Below are positions 20,512-28,597 of a stretch of 64,000 nt of DNA, piece by piece. Within the stretch, counting starts at the first letter, position 1, and each line of letters begins with the position of its first letter. The notes beneath the pieces were generated by a model. It saw nothing but the letters and a program-made list of their open reading frames with translations, had not been told where the DNA came from and did no database searches. Both the position numbers and the translations under genes were made by a program. Source of the DNA: Pseudoalteromonas rubra (GTDB lineage: Bacteria; Pseudomonadota; Gammaproteobacteria; Enterobacterales; Alteromonadaceae); NCBI RefSeq assembly GCF_005887095.1, contig NZ_PNCI01000007.1:62001-126000 (forward strand). Direction: 5' to 3'.

Positions 20512-21426
20512 ATGAAAGAGTTACTTAACAAAGGCAAAGTAATGTTGTCTGACATGCCAGAAAAGGTGTCAGCAGATCTTGCGTCAGGCTTTCAGTTTGT
20601 AAAAGAAAAGGTGAACGGGCTGCCTATTTTTATGTCCGTGGAAAGGACCGCAAGTAACAGTGCCATAAAGTATGATGAGAAGCACTATTTTGTCGTCCCC
20701 TTCGCCCTTAGTGAACATGGCTTTGCTCTGCATACTCTGAGGAGCCTGCCCCAAGGGGTGCCTGAAGTTAACGAGCTACCAAAAAGGCGTGTTTTTCACT
20801 TTCCAACCGTTAACGCTGAAGCCATGCTGCGAGAATATATGGTGAACTGTGCTGCACAGCTTGCTATCGAACGAACCAGTGAGGACCCGAATTCACTTCA
20901 CTCTCTGGCAGATCAAATAGATGCATTGGACCGCAAACTCACCTATGGCATGCTTTTGATCGGTGGTGTGGCTGCACTAACGAACCCCTTACTAGGTGCG
21001 GGGATCGCTGCCAAAGCGTTACTCCCGGGCGTTGCAGGCATAGTCTCTAAATTCACACTCAGGCCAGCTGCGCAAAAGCTGGCCGACCGCAAAGAGATTG
21101 AAGCCATCAGGCAAGCAGAAGAAAACGTACTGAGAGAATTCGGCGACGCAAGTACGGTTAAGGTTATTAACCCGATTTTACAGCAGCTTGATCTGGCGTT
21201 ACGCACCAAGCAGAGCCAGCACGACCCATTGCTTGACTTTGATTTTAGTACCACTGAAATAAAGGAGCTCGATGGCGATAAGTGGCGAGTACTCACGGAA
21301 ATTGCTATGTATCATATCTACAAAGATGTGTATAACGACCCATCACTTTACAACCAAGCACAGCTTGGTCCTGAGGATATTCGCTGGTTTGATGTGCTGT
21401 TCAACGGTCTTAAAAGCACACCGTGA
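20512..21426 (+). CDS. Hypothetical protein with central hydrophobic region
   Basis: 304 residues that I do not recognise. N-terminal 120 residues are soluble and mixed. A glycine/alanine-rich hydrophobic stretch (about 144-180, with GGVAALTNPLLGAGIAAKAL) could be one or two membrane helices or an amphipathic hairpin. The rest is charged and helical, with many Glu/Lys (RKEIEAIRQAEENVLREF). No signal peptide. It is probably co-transcribed with the upstream acetyltransferase gene (8 bp apart) and ends at a strong bidirectional terminator. Confidence 0.75.
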   Translation: MKELLNKGKVMLSDMPEKVSADLASGFQFVKEKVNGLPIFMSVERTASNSAIKYDEKHYFVVPFALSEHGFALHTLRSLPQGVPEVNELPKRRVFHFPTVNAEAMLREYMVNCAAQLAIERTSEDPNSLHSLADQIDALDRKLTYGMLLIGGVAALTNPLLGAGIAAKALLPGVAGIVSKFTLRPAAQKLADRKEIEAIRQAEENVLREFGDASTVKVINPILQQLDLALRTKQSQHDPLLDFDFSTTEIKELDGDKWRVLTEIAMYHIYKDVYNDPSLYNQAQLGPEDIRWFDVLFNGLKSTP

Positions 21427-21496
21427 TTTACTGGGCTTGAGGCAGTGTGGAGTCGCCGTTTAGTCTTTGCTTCACAGCAGGTGATAACCACAAAAG

Positions 21497-21530
21497 AAAA
21501 AGTCGACCCTTGGGTCGACTTTTTCTTTTT
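21497..21530. terminator. Strong bidirectional terminator
   Basis: AAAAAGTCGACCC TT GGGTCGACTTTTT, a 13-bp perfect stem with T-runs on both strands, between the convergent unknown gene and the antiporter gene. Confidence 0.85.
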
Positions 21531-22867
21531 TATAGCACCATTGCCGCAATCCAGCCAAAGATGAGCAAAGGGATGTTAAAGTGAATGAAGGTTGGGACTA
21601 CTGAATCCCAGATATGGTCGTGCTGACCATCGGCGTTTAACCCGGATGTTGGTCCTAAGGTCGAATCAGATGCCGGTGAACCTGCGTCTCCCAACGCTCC
21701 TGCTGTTCCTACAAGGGCAACCGTTGCCATAGCAGAAAAGCCCACTTCCATTGACAAAGGTACAAACAGAGTTGCGATGATAGGCACTGTTGAGAAGGAG
21801 CTACCAATTCCCATGGTAATGAGTAAACCCACCAGTAAAATCATGGCAGCGGCCAGAGGTTTATTCTCGCCAACAAAATCAGCACACGCACTTACCAGGC
21901 TGGCAACATGACCTGTTTCTTTCATAACAGACGCAAAACCTTGTGCAGAGATCATAATGAAGCCAATCATCGCCATCATAGCCACGCCTTTACTAAATAC
22001 ATCCGAACTCTGATCCCACTTAACAATACCGAACAGGCTGAACATCATAACGCCAACGAGACCGCCCAAAATCATGGAGCCACTGACGTTCTGTGCAAGT
22101 AAGGAACAGATAATCGCAAGTGTACCGGCAATGATAACCTTACGTTTTTCCTGAGCATCTTGGGTCGTGATACCGGACACGGACATGTCTGGCTTAACTT
22201 CATCATGTGTATATTGACGTTTTTTACGGTAGCTGATGAACACAGCAACGATCAGACCAATAAGCATCCCTAATGCCGGGATCACCATTGCATAAGGAAC
22301 TTGTGTATTGACTATTTCAAGGCCGTTATCAATCAGGTTTTTATGCAGGATTGAGTAAAGGTAGATACCGCCAAATCCGTAAGGCAAAACCATGTAGGAT
22401 GTTGCCAGACCAAAAGTCAAAATACAGGCGATGGCTCGACGGTCGATATTCAGCTGATTAAATATCACTAACAGTGGCGGTATAAGAATTGGGATGAAAG
22501 CGATATGCACCGGAATAAGGTTTTGTGATGCAACAGAGCAGCCCAGAATAATAACCATAATCAGCATACTTAACAGCTGACTGGAACTTTGCTGATTACC
22601 GTGCACCAGTGACAGCAGTTTGTCGGCCAGGATCTGGGTTAACCCAGACTTAGAAATGGCAACAGCAAACGCACCTAACATGGCATAGCTCAGCGCAATC
22701 TCTGCGCCACCGGAGAGGCCAGAATTAAACGCATTGAGTGTATCGGATAACCCAAGGCCGGCACTTAACCCGGCAACCATGGCGCTGATCGTCATTGCAA
22801 CGATCACATTTACTCTAAATAGTGTTAGGCCGAGCATCAGCAAAACACCAATAATGACAGCATTCAT
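21530..22867 (-). CDS. Na+/H+ antiporter family transporter (NhaC/YuiF-like)
   Basis: 445-residue integral membrane protein with about 11-12 hydrophobic helices. The N-terminal [23 protein letters not shown] and the C-terminal [20 protein letters not shown] match the Na_H_antiport_2 plus Na_H_antiporter arrangement seen in proteins such as Bacillus YuiF, some of which carry amino acids rather than sodium. It lies 4 bp past the transglutaminase gene, at the end of the operon. The substrate is not certain. Confidence 0.8.
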   Translation of the reverse strand: MNAVIIGVLLMLGLTLFRVNVIVAMTISAMVAGLSAGLGLSDTLNAFNSGLSGGAEIALSYAMLGAFAVAISKSGLTQILADKLLSLVHGNQQSSSQLLSMLIMVIILGCSVASQNLIPVHIAFIPILIPPLLVIFNQLNIDRRAIACILTFGLATSYMVLPYGFGGIYLYSILHKNLIDNGLEIVNTQVPYAMVIPALGMLIGLIVAVFISYRKKRQYTHDEVKPDMSVSGITTQDAQEKRKVIIAGTLAIICSLLAQNVSGSMILGGLVGVMMFSLFGIVKWDQSSDVFSKGVAMMAMIGFIMISAQGFASVMKETGHVASLVSACADFVGENKPLAAAMILLVGLLITMGIGSSFSTVPIIATLFVPLSMEVGFSAMATVALVGTAGALGDAGSPASDSTLGPTSGLNADGQHDHIWDSVVPTFIHFNIPLLIFGWIAAMVL

Positions 22868-22871
22868 AATA

Positions 22872-24818
22872 TTACTTTTTCGCCTTTTTTATTATTAAAC
22901 GACCCAGCGCCTTCATCCTTGCAGCTTCCGCCTTGGTTAATGGCACTCGGGAAAATCTTGATTTTACAAAGTACTGGTTAAATTCTTCCAACTCCTGCGA
23001 TAAAGTGGGGTATTGAGACTGCAACGCCGACAATGCTTGTGCCGGGGTCACTTTGACAAGCCCATCTCCCCCCAGGCGACAGATTGCGTGATGTAGCCTG
23101 ACAGCTTCAGGTAATTTAACAATCTGCTTTCGTTGCAGGTACCAAAAGCGTACGATAAATATCGTGATTAACAGTAGGAACACACTCAGCCCAGGTAACA
23201 CTTTGTGGTATTGTCCGAATAAGTCTCTCAGCAGTCGTGATTGCTTCTGGTGGTCGAAATTTAGCACCCAGCGTGTCCACTGATAGTCTAGTTGTTCTAT
23301 CTGAAGCCTGAGCCAGTTAACCACAGCCAAATTTGAATAAGACATCAAACTCAGACCCAGGTTATCTTTAAATTCCTCTTCGAGTGCCGTCAATTCAGAC
23401 AGAGAACCTGTTAGTCTGTCTGGCGCTACCCAGGCAGTCGGATCAAGACGATACCAGCCTTGCTGTGGCACATAGTACTCAACCCAGGCGTGGGCATCAT
23501 ATTGATAAACGCTATAATAGCCGCGTTCTTCGTTATATTCACCACCCAAATACCCAGACACGAGACGGGCGGGGATCCCCGCTGCACGCAACATAAATGC
23601 CGCCGTTGCGGCGTAGTGGCCACAAAACCCTTCCCGAGTCTGGGTTAAAAACACATCAATACTATCCGACGCGCTAATTGCCGGTGGTTTGAGTGAATAA
23701 CGAAAATTGTTCTGAACAAAATACTGCTTCATTTGTTCAATAAACTCAGCGGTGTTGTCGGCGCGACGATCCCATTGCTGAGACATCTCAGTAGCTAGCG
23801 GGTTTATTTCTTCCGGCAGTGCGGTATTCACTCTATATTGCCAGTTTACCAGGCCAGAACCCGTAATGTGGATGGGCGTAACCTGATATTCAATGCTACT
23901 GCTGAGGTGCTTTTGCATAAACAAAGTACCAAAGTGGTTGGTATTTACCCCGCGCGTTGCTGATTTGGCCTGGCTCAGACTATATAACCAGGTTTTACCC
24001 GATGCTCTGGCAATCACAGAGTAGCTTTCGCCGACTGCTCTATAGGGCGCTTGCAGCGGCACGTCATGGTGCGGCGATACCCGCCATCGTGTGCCGTCGA
24101 ATTTATCATGTACTAAAGTGCGCCAGTAAAACGGCGGCTGCATCTGTGCATTATTGGGCAGTATGGCTCTGAATACCAATTCGTCTGAGCGAGACAGTTC
24201 TGAAATCTGAAAAGGGTCTATATCTTCCGACAATCCTGTTTGCGTTTTTTTGGCACCGGGAAGTTGCCAAAATGGTGAAACTTTAGGGAGTAGGACAACC
24301 ATGATAGCGGCAAGTGGTAGGGCAAGTAACAGGTGTTTAGTCGCTTGCTTTGAGGCGCTGCGAAGCTTAATATCATGCTCTATCCAAAGCATTTGAGCCA
24401 GATTCACCACCAAAAGCGCAAGTACAAAAAACAGTGACAAAACATTCTGAGAAAAGATAAAAAAACAAGGATAAACAAAAAAGTTGAGCAACTGTACAGA
24501 CATTGCCTGTTTTTTGCTTTTTGCCTGGATAGTCTTCAGCGCGCACGCGCCTAGTAGCAAGGATACGAACATTTCGACCAGATTTGAAAAACCTATCGCT
24601 ACAAATACGACCAGTATGATAGTAAAAGCCAGGAGGTTGATCATTGTCTCAGAGGGCCCTTTAACCAGGTCCCGATAGATTGCTACCTTAAACAGCACGA
24701 TAAGCAGCATGGCACTGGTAAATACAACCCCAAAACTGTTAAACAGTAAGAGGCTGACTATCCCATACATTACTGTTGTCATTAAGGTTTGTGCACCCAG
24801 AAGTTTGTCAGAAGTCAC
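22872..24818 (-). CDS. TgpA-like membrane transglutaminase (DUF3488)
   Basis: 648 residues. N-terminal DUF3488 region with several membrane helices (to about residue 185), then a periplasmic transglutaminase-like domain with the Cys-His-Asp triad: Cys in [16 protein letters not shown], His in [12 protein letters not shown], Asp in [10 protein letters not shown]. One more helix follows near 555 and a cytoplasmic DUF4129-type tail. GTG start with a GGAGG site, overlapping the DUF58 gene by 11 bp. MoxR-DUF58-TgpA is a widely conserved trio. In Pseudomonas TgpA is needed for viability, but its substrate is unknown. Confidence 0.92.
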   Translation of the reverse strand: MTSDKLLGAQTLMTTVMYGIVSLLLFNSFGVVFTSAMLLIVLFKVAIYRDLVKGPSETMINLLAFTIILVVFVAIGFSNLVEMFVSLLLGACALKTIQAKSKKQAMSVQLLNFFVYPCFFIFSQNVLSLFFVLALLVVNLAQMLWIEHDIKLRSASKQATKHLLLALPLAAIMVVLLPKVSPFWQLPGAKKTQTGLSEDIDPFQISELSRSDELVFRAILPNNAQMQPPFYWRTLVHDKFDGTRWRVSPHHDVPLQAPYRAVGESYSVIARASGKTWLYSLSQAKSATRGVNTNHFGTLFMQKHLSSSIEYQVTPIHITGSGLVNWQYRVNTALPEEINPLATEMSQQWDRRADNTAEFIEQMKQYFVQNNFRYSLKPPAISASDSIDVFLTQTREGFCGHYAATAAFMLRAAGIPARLVSGYLGGEYNEERGYYSVYQYDAHAWVEYYVPQQGWYRLDPTAWVAPDRLTGSLSELTALEEEFKDNLGLSLMSYSNLAVVNWLRLQIEQLDYQWTRWVLNFDHQKQSRLLRDLFGQYHKVLPGLSVFLLLITIFIVRFWYLQRKQIVKLPEAVRLHHAICRLGGDGLVKVTPAQALSALQSQYPTLSQELEEFNQYFVKSRFSRVPLTKAEAARMKALGRLIIKKAKK

Positions 24819-25758
24819 TTAGTGCCTCCAAACACATTTCCCGATGTTTGTCGCCACGATCGACGCCGAGCTGAACCGCATTACTCAGACGTAACGCAAA
24901 CACATCCCCTTGCTTGTCAGCTTCAAGGATCTGGTAGCATAGCTTCGATAACCGGGCTTCTTTGTTGCCATCGTGTGCGGCATAATCAAAGGTATGCTGG
25001 GAATAATAACTGTCGCCGCTGTACTGTTTGACCAGCAGTTGCTGGTTTTTAGCAAAATGTCGCCAGGATATTCTGCTTTTGCTTATGCCCGGTCTAAAAC
25101 GCTCCAGGCCGTCAAAGTTTTCATGGCTTTGTGTACTCTGGTGTAAGTATTGCCCCTGAGATTCATTCGCTTCCTGGGTACTGAATGTCAGTTGGCAGGT
25201 GAGTGGAGTAGGGTAGGTACAAAATGTTCTGTCTACATTCAGATAGGTCCAGACCCGCACCAAACCGAACGGATAGCGACTGGATAGTTTAATTCTGCCA
25301 AGCTGATATCGGCCCCTTTGCTCTGGATGTAAAAAAAGTGAGGAGACGGTTGCCCCTTGCTGATAGTTGTTGTTGCTGGGGCTGAAGTCATACTCCTGAC
25401 TTGCGATATCCAGGGAATAACAATCATGGGGTGCAGAAAGTTTGATGAGTACTTCAACTGGCTTTGATGCAAAATTGTTCTTAATATCCAGCACCTGTAT
25501 CGTCAAGCCATGTAAATTGAGGTACCCATATATTAGTGCAAGTACCAGGATCAGAAGCATAATGTATGCGACGCCGAGTATCAGATTATTCTGGTAATTG
25601 CTGCCCAAGATAAAATTAAGGATCACCATACATAGAAAGAACGCGCCTTGCCTTGACGGAACAATATAAATGTTATGATGAGAGAGTGTGATTTGCGCAG
25701 CGCTGTGTTTGCGCTTAATCATGTCAGCCAGCCAGGACTGCAGCCAGTCACTGCGCAT
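24808..25758 (-). CDS. DUF58 domain protein
   Basis: 316 residues with two membrane helices (about 38-85) followed by a cytoplasmic DUF58 domain, shown by SSRYPFGLVRVWTYL and the conserved ERFRPGISKSRISWRHFAKN (usually PGD.R.I.W). DUF58 proteins accompany MoxR ATPases and are thought to be clients or adaptors of them. Two bp downstream of moxR and overlapping the transglutaminase gene. Confidence 0.92.
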   Translation of the reverse strand: MRSDWLQSWLADMIKRKHSAAQITLSHHNIYIVPSRQGAFFLCMVILNFILGSNYQNNLILGVAYIMLLILVLALIYGYLNLHGLTIQVLDIKNNFASKPVEVLIKLSAPHDCYSLDIASQEYDFSPSNNNYQQGATVSSLFLHPEQRGRYQLGRIKLSSRYPFGLVRVWTYLNVDRTFCTYPTPLTCQLTFSTQEANESQGQYLHQSTQSHENFDGLERFRPGISKSRISWRHFAKNQQLLVKQYSGDSYYSQHTFDYAAHDGNKEARLSKLCYQILEADKQGDVFALRLSNAVQLGVDRGDKHREMCLEALSDF

Positions 25759-25760
25759 TG

Positions 25761-26672
25761 TTACAATACAACCGCGACGTTATCAAAGACGTTCATGATC
25801 ACATCGTCCAACTCATGTGTAGCGATATTCAGACGATGACCGGCAACGGCTCCAAATACGGCTTGCACATCATCAGGTAATGCATAATCTCGCCCCAGAG
25901 TTAGTGCATAAGCACGAGTTGCCAGCCCTAAAGCGATACTGGCACGTGGTGATAGGGGATCACTAAACTGCCCGCTAAAGCGCGTGAAATTTACCAGGTT
26001 GATAATGTATTGCACAACGGAGTCTGACAGGTTGATGGAAAGCACAGCTTGCTGAAGTGCGGCCAGCGCACTCATGTCTAACACGCATGGTATCTCGCTC
26101 AAAGCCTGCCTTTGCAGGTTGTTGCCCAAAATAAGGCTTTTTTCGGCTTGCTCATCCGGATAACCTAAGCTGATCCGCAAAAAAAATCGGTCGAGCTGCG
26201 ACTCTGGGAGCGGATGAGTCCCCGACTGATGCAACGGGTTTTGTGTGGCAATGACAAAAAACGGGTCAGGCAAAGGATGTGTCTTACCATCAACCGTGAC
26301 CTGACGCTCTTCCATGGCTTCGAGCAATGCGCTTTGTGTTTTTGGACTGGCTCGATTTATTTCATCGGCGAGCAATACCTGACTAAATATAGGTCCGGGG
26401 TGAAAGTCAAAGCTTTGTTGTGAGGTATTAAACACACTGGAACCGGTAATATCGGCCGGCAACAGATCACTGGTGAACTGAACTCGCTGGTAACTCAATC
26501 CCAGCACATTCGCAAGACCGTGGGAGAGGGTGGTTTTACCCATGCCGGGCAAGTCCTCAATTAACAGGTGCCCTTTACAAAGCAGGCAAACGACAGCGAG
26601 CCTGATCTGCTCTTCTTTTCCCAGTATCAACTCTGAGAGCTGACTGATTATTTCTTCGGTGGTTTTATTCAT
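25761..26672 (-). CDS. MoxR-family AAA+ ATPase
   Basis: 303 residues. Walker A LPGMGKTTLSHG (about 42-53), Walker B VLLADEINRASP, sensor motif VIATQNPLHQSGTHPLPESQ and the C-terminal SPRASIALGLATRAYAL are family hallmarks. MoxR ATPases act as chaperones for membrane-associated complexes, here presumably with the DUF58 and transglutaminase partners encoded immediately downstream. Its ATG overlaps the response regulator stop (ATGA). Confidence 0.95.
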   Translation of the reverse strand: MNKTTEEIISQLSELILGKEEQIRLAVVCLLCKGHLLIEDLPGMGKTTLSHGLANVLGLSYQRVQFTSDLLPADITGSSVFNTSQQSFDFHPGPIFSQVLLADEINRASPKTQSALLEAMEERQVTVDGKTHPLPDPFFVIATQNPLHQSGTHPLPESQLDRFFLRISLGYPDEQAEKSLILGNNLQRQALSEIPCVLDMSALAALQQAVLSINLSDSVVQYIINLVNFTRFSGQFSDPLSPRASIALGLATRAYALTLGRDYALPDDVQAVFGAVAGHRLNIATHELDDVIMNVFDNVAVVL

Positions 26673-27052
26673 GCAATCATTTCGAGTCTTTTCATAACTG
26701 AATCGACTTTTTTAGCGTTAAAAGGTTTTGCTATAAAGCCTTTTGCGCCCAACTCCCAAGTATTTTGTACGTTTTCGAGGCTATTATGCCCAGAACACAT
26801 AATGACATGGACATTGGGATAATTGTCATTGATATATTCCAGAATTTGCGTGCCATCGGTATCGGGTAATTCGATATCCAGGAAAATCACATTGGGAGAC
26901 TTTTCGGCCATCAAGGGCATTGCAGATTTGAAGTCTTCAGACTCATAGACTTCTTCAAAACCCAGGTTTTCAAGAATGTCTATCAGGTAACTACGTACAT
27001 CTTCGACGTCATCGATGATTAAAATTGGCTCTAGGGGTCTGACAAGTTCCAT
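26669..27052 (-). CDS. Single-domain response regulator (CheY-like)
   Basis: 127-residue receiver domain with no output domain. Acidic pocket DD (residues 14-15), phosphoacceptor D59 in NVIFLDIELPDTDG, conserved Ser in MCSGHNSL and Lys in GAKGFIAKPF. The ATG at 27052 is preceded by AAGAAG. A TTG nine codons upstream is less likely. It is the first gene of the operon with moxR, DUF58, tgpA and the antiporter gene. A phosphorelay input to this MoxR module is implied but not shown. No kinase is nearby. Confidence 0.9.
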   Translation of the reverse strand: MELVRPLEPILIIDDVEDVRSYLIDILENLGFEEVYESEDFKSAMPLMAEKSPNVIFLDIELPDTDGTQILEYINDNYPNVHVIMCSGHNSLENVQNTWELGAKGFIAKPFNAKKVDSVMKRLEMIA

Positions 27053-27279
27053 ATTGTATTTACTTCTTTTGAACGACAAGGCTAATACTAAGACAAGCGT
27101 AAAGTGAGCTCAATGGCATTTTATCAATTAACTGTAAATTCATCTTAACGGTAAGGTGGCTAGCACATTAATTTATGCACCGGTACTGAAAGATGTGACA
27201 GGATGTAAGGTTAGCTGATGATAGCGAATATGAAAACCACAAGAGATCGGCAGTTTTATAGTCATGCAAATATAAGTTC

Positions 27280-27313
27280 AAAATGTCCGATACCGTCTAG
27301 TATAGGACATTTT
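27280..27313. terminator. Hairpin next to the prophage left end
   Basis: AAAATGTCC and GGACATTTT flank a second pairing ATAC / GTAT, with a 6-nt loop. It lies about 47 bp outside the left Xer arm, with T-runs on both strands. No plus-strand gene ends near it, so it may be a boundary element instead. Confidence 0.4.
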
Positions 27314-27359
27314 ATTGTGAAAGATGATTTCAGTCTCAGCACAGAGCGGTAATCATTTA

Positions 27360-27390
27360 ACTTCCTATAATGTGAGAGCGGCGTTATGTT
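27360..27390 (+). other. Left attachment site (attL): XerC arm, 13-nt spacer, XerD-like arm
   Basis: ACTTCCTATAA (27360-27370) resembles a XerC arm. It is followed by a 13-nt spacer TGTGAGAGCGGCG and TTATGTT (27384-27390), the first seven bases of the XerD arm. A chromosomal dif has a 6-nt spacer, so this is a hybrid in which the XerC arm is chromosomal and the rest is phage attP1, as in CTXphi-type integration. Confidence 0.75.
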
Positions 27391-27391
27391 T

Positions 27392-27431
27392 AGACAGCCT
27401 CAGCCAGACTAGCAATCGGCTGGGGCTGTTT
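27392..27431. repeat. 14-bp stem-loop inside the phage attachment region
   Basis: The arm from 27392 (AGACAGCCTCAGCC) pairs with GGCTGGGGCTGTTT ending at 27431, with two G-T wobbles in the folded strand. Loop of 12 nt. It sits between the two Xer-box pairs and would extend the folded single-stranded attP. Confidence 0.6.
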
Positions 27432-27490
27432 GGTTTATGCGAGGGACAATGGTCCCGCCCGAGCATCGAGCGGCTGGCCGCGCTGCCCGT

Positions 27491-27511
27491 AACATAATGG
27501 CGGGTTATAGG
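27491..27511 (-). other. Second, inverted Xer-box pair (attP2-like)
   Basis: AACATAA (27491-27497), a 7-nt spacer TGGCGGG, and TTATAGG (27505-27511). Read on the minus strand this is CCTATAA-N7-TTATGTT, the inverse of the boxes at 27364-27390. The two pairs can base-pair across the intervening 100 nt of one strand, leaving unpaired spacers of 13 and 7 nt. Confidence 0.75.
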
Positions 27512-27532
27512 ATTTTGGCGGTGGCGATTGCT

Positions 27533-27655
27533 ATCAAAACTGTTCCAGGAAAACCCATCTGAAGCACCAAAATGAAATCAAAACTTGACCAGGTAAACGA
27601 TTTCCAGGAAGATAAATGATATCAAAACCATTCCAGGACATTATTGTCCAGGGCG
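27533..27655 (+). repeat. Three iterons at exact 44-bp spacing
   Basis: ATCAAAAC followed by a CCAGG-type half starts at 27533, 27577 and 27621: TGTTCCAGGA, TTGACCAGGT and CATTCCAGGA follow the octamer. Two extra copies of only the second half occur at 27601 (TTTCCAGGAA) and about 27643 (ATTGTCCAGG). They lie directly upstream of a small regulator-like gene and are good candidates for operators or replication iterons. Confidence 0.65.
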
Positions 27656-27680
27656 AATAATGAAACCAAACGGGGTTATT

Positions 27681-27929
27681 ATGGCAATCACATACAGACC
27701 GAATGATGCAACACTGGCAGAGATTGAACGACTGAAAACAGAGTTGGGAATAGCGACGACTAGCAAGCTGCTCACGCATTTGGTGCATGCTCACTCTGAT
27801 AAACTGGTTCAGATTTCAACACAGCGCGCGCAAATTACCGAGGCTAGGGACGAATTGCGTCGAAATCGGCAGATTGTTACTGATTTTCAGCAGGCGTTTA
27901 GTGGTTTGATGGCCGTAGGCCATGATTAG
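27681..27929 (+). CDS. Small ribbon-helix-helix-like phage protein
   Basis: 82 residues not assigned to a named family. The N-terminal 40 residues have the shape of a ribbon-helix-helix DNA-binding fold: a short strand (ITYRP), a helix (ATLAEIERLKTELG), a turn, and a second helix (TSKLLTHLVHAH). The remainder is charged and helical (STQRAQITEARDELRRNRQ), possibly a coiled coil. The ATG at 27681 has a GGGG site. An in-frame ATG at 27660 would add seven residues. It sits immediately after three iterons, suggesting it binds them. Confidence 0.6.
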   Translation: MAITYRPNDATLAEIERLKTELGIATTSKLLTHLVHAHSDKLVQISTQRAQITEARDELRRNRQIVTDFQQAFSGLMAVGHD

Positions 27930-28094
27930 CATTCCAGAGGTTCGGCGGTTTTAGCTGTCGGGTATCAAAATTGCGATTGGTTATCAGGGTGCGCTGTCGC
28001 CCAAACTCCCCATGTCAATTGCGCCCCTATTCAAAACTATTCGATAAATTCAATCGCCTCCTGATAAACCATTGTTTTTAACGCTATCGCAGAC

Positions 28095-28140
28095 GATGGG
28101 AGGGCACCGCTCCCGCGGGAGGGTTCCCAGCGGCGGTGAT
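28095..28140. repeat. GC-rich nested stem-loops, candidate phage origin or packaging signal
   Basis: GGGAG (28098) can pair with CTCCC (28110), the perfect palindrome CTCCCGCGGGAG covers 28110-28121, and CACCGCT pairs with AGCGGCGGTG across it. Filamentous phage origins and packaging signals are typically such hairpins. The role is inferred. Confidence 0.35.
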
Positions 28141-28141
28141 G

Positions 28142-28175
28142 CAAAAAAATACCCCGTGATTGTATTACGGGGTAT
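28142..28175 (-). terminator. Terminator of the minus-strand phage repressor gene
   Basis: ATACCCCGT / ACGGGGTAT, a 9-bp stem with 9-nt loop. On the minus strand it is followed by TTTTTTGC. It lies about 40 bp past the 28213 stop. Confidence 0.75.
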
Positions 28176-28212
28176 AACTTACCGACGATTCGGGCGTTTC
28201 CCTAATCTCGGT

Positions 28213-28392
28213 CTATTTTTTACCATTTGCAAAGTCTTGGTAGTCTTCTTCGGTGATTACCTCCAACCCTTTGTTAATTAGTATTTTTAATATTTCAGTG
28301 TCTTTTAGTGATCTCTGCGTCGAAATCACCGCTTTTACATGTTCTTTTTCGACTTTTCTCCATGTCGAGTCATCAATGTGCTTAGTTGGCAT
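28213..28392 (-). CDS. Small ribbon-helix-helix repressor, RstR position
   Basis: A 59-residue protein (MPTKHIDDSTWRKVEKEHVK at its start), shorter than many gene finders accept. A strong ribosome binding site (GAGGTAGGAAA) precedes the ATG at 28392 and a terminator follows the stop. The layout strand TKHID, helix STWRKVEKEHVKAV, helix DTEILKILINKGLEVI fits a ribbon-helix-helix fold. It is divergent from the phage early genes, the place occupied by rstR in CTXphi, and is flanked by tandem 8-bp repeats that overlap both putative promoters. It is very probably the lysogeny repressor, though not related in sequence to RstR. Confidence 0.75.
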   Translation of the reverse strand: MPTKHIDDSTWRKVEKEHVKAVISTQRSLKDTEILKILINKGLEVITEEDYQDFANGKK

Positions 28393-28420
28393 TTTCCTAC
28401 CTCGGTTCTCTTCATCGAAA

Positions 28421-28514
28421 TTATTATAAACTCAGAATCTAATTTTTGTTGACACTAAGAATCTAAGAAACTAAGCTCTGCACCTATAAATAATTACTGA
28501 GAAACTTAGAAATC
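28421..28514. promoter_or_regulatory. Divergent phage promoters with tandem 8-bp operators
   Basis: Octamers of the form CTNAGAAW occur at 28431, 28455, 28463, 28497 and 28505, with partial copies at 28439 and 28471. A perfect minus-strand -10 (TATAAT, 28428-28423) is adjacent to the first group. A plus-strand -35 TTGACA (28449-28454) has the second group in its 17-bp spacer, with a weak -10 TAAGCT. Binding of the small repressor here would shut both promoters. Confidence 0.6.
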
Positions 28515-28597
28515 AGCTTTTCAGGTCTTTTTTGACCTGTCCGAGGGTTTCGATTTCAGTAACATTCGCTTTAACGCAACACCCAAGGATTTCGGTT

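Larger units (their letters stand above)
27930..28212. other. Phage noncoding region between convergent regulators
   Basis: About 280 bases without a gene. Contains a GC-rich block of nested inverted repeats (28095-28140) and the terminator of the minus-strand repressor gene. It is the longest noncoding stretch in the phage apart from the attachment region, so the plus-strand origin and packaging signal may be here. Confidence 0.45.

Noticed and set aside
27371..27660. CRISPR-like array from the 44-bp periodic repeats
   Set aside because: Repeats are only about 18 bp, imperfect, three in number, and placed before a regulator gene; no cas gene is present.
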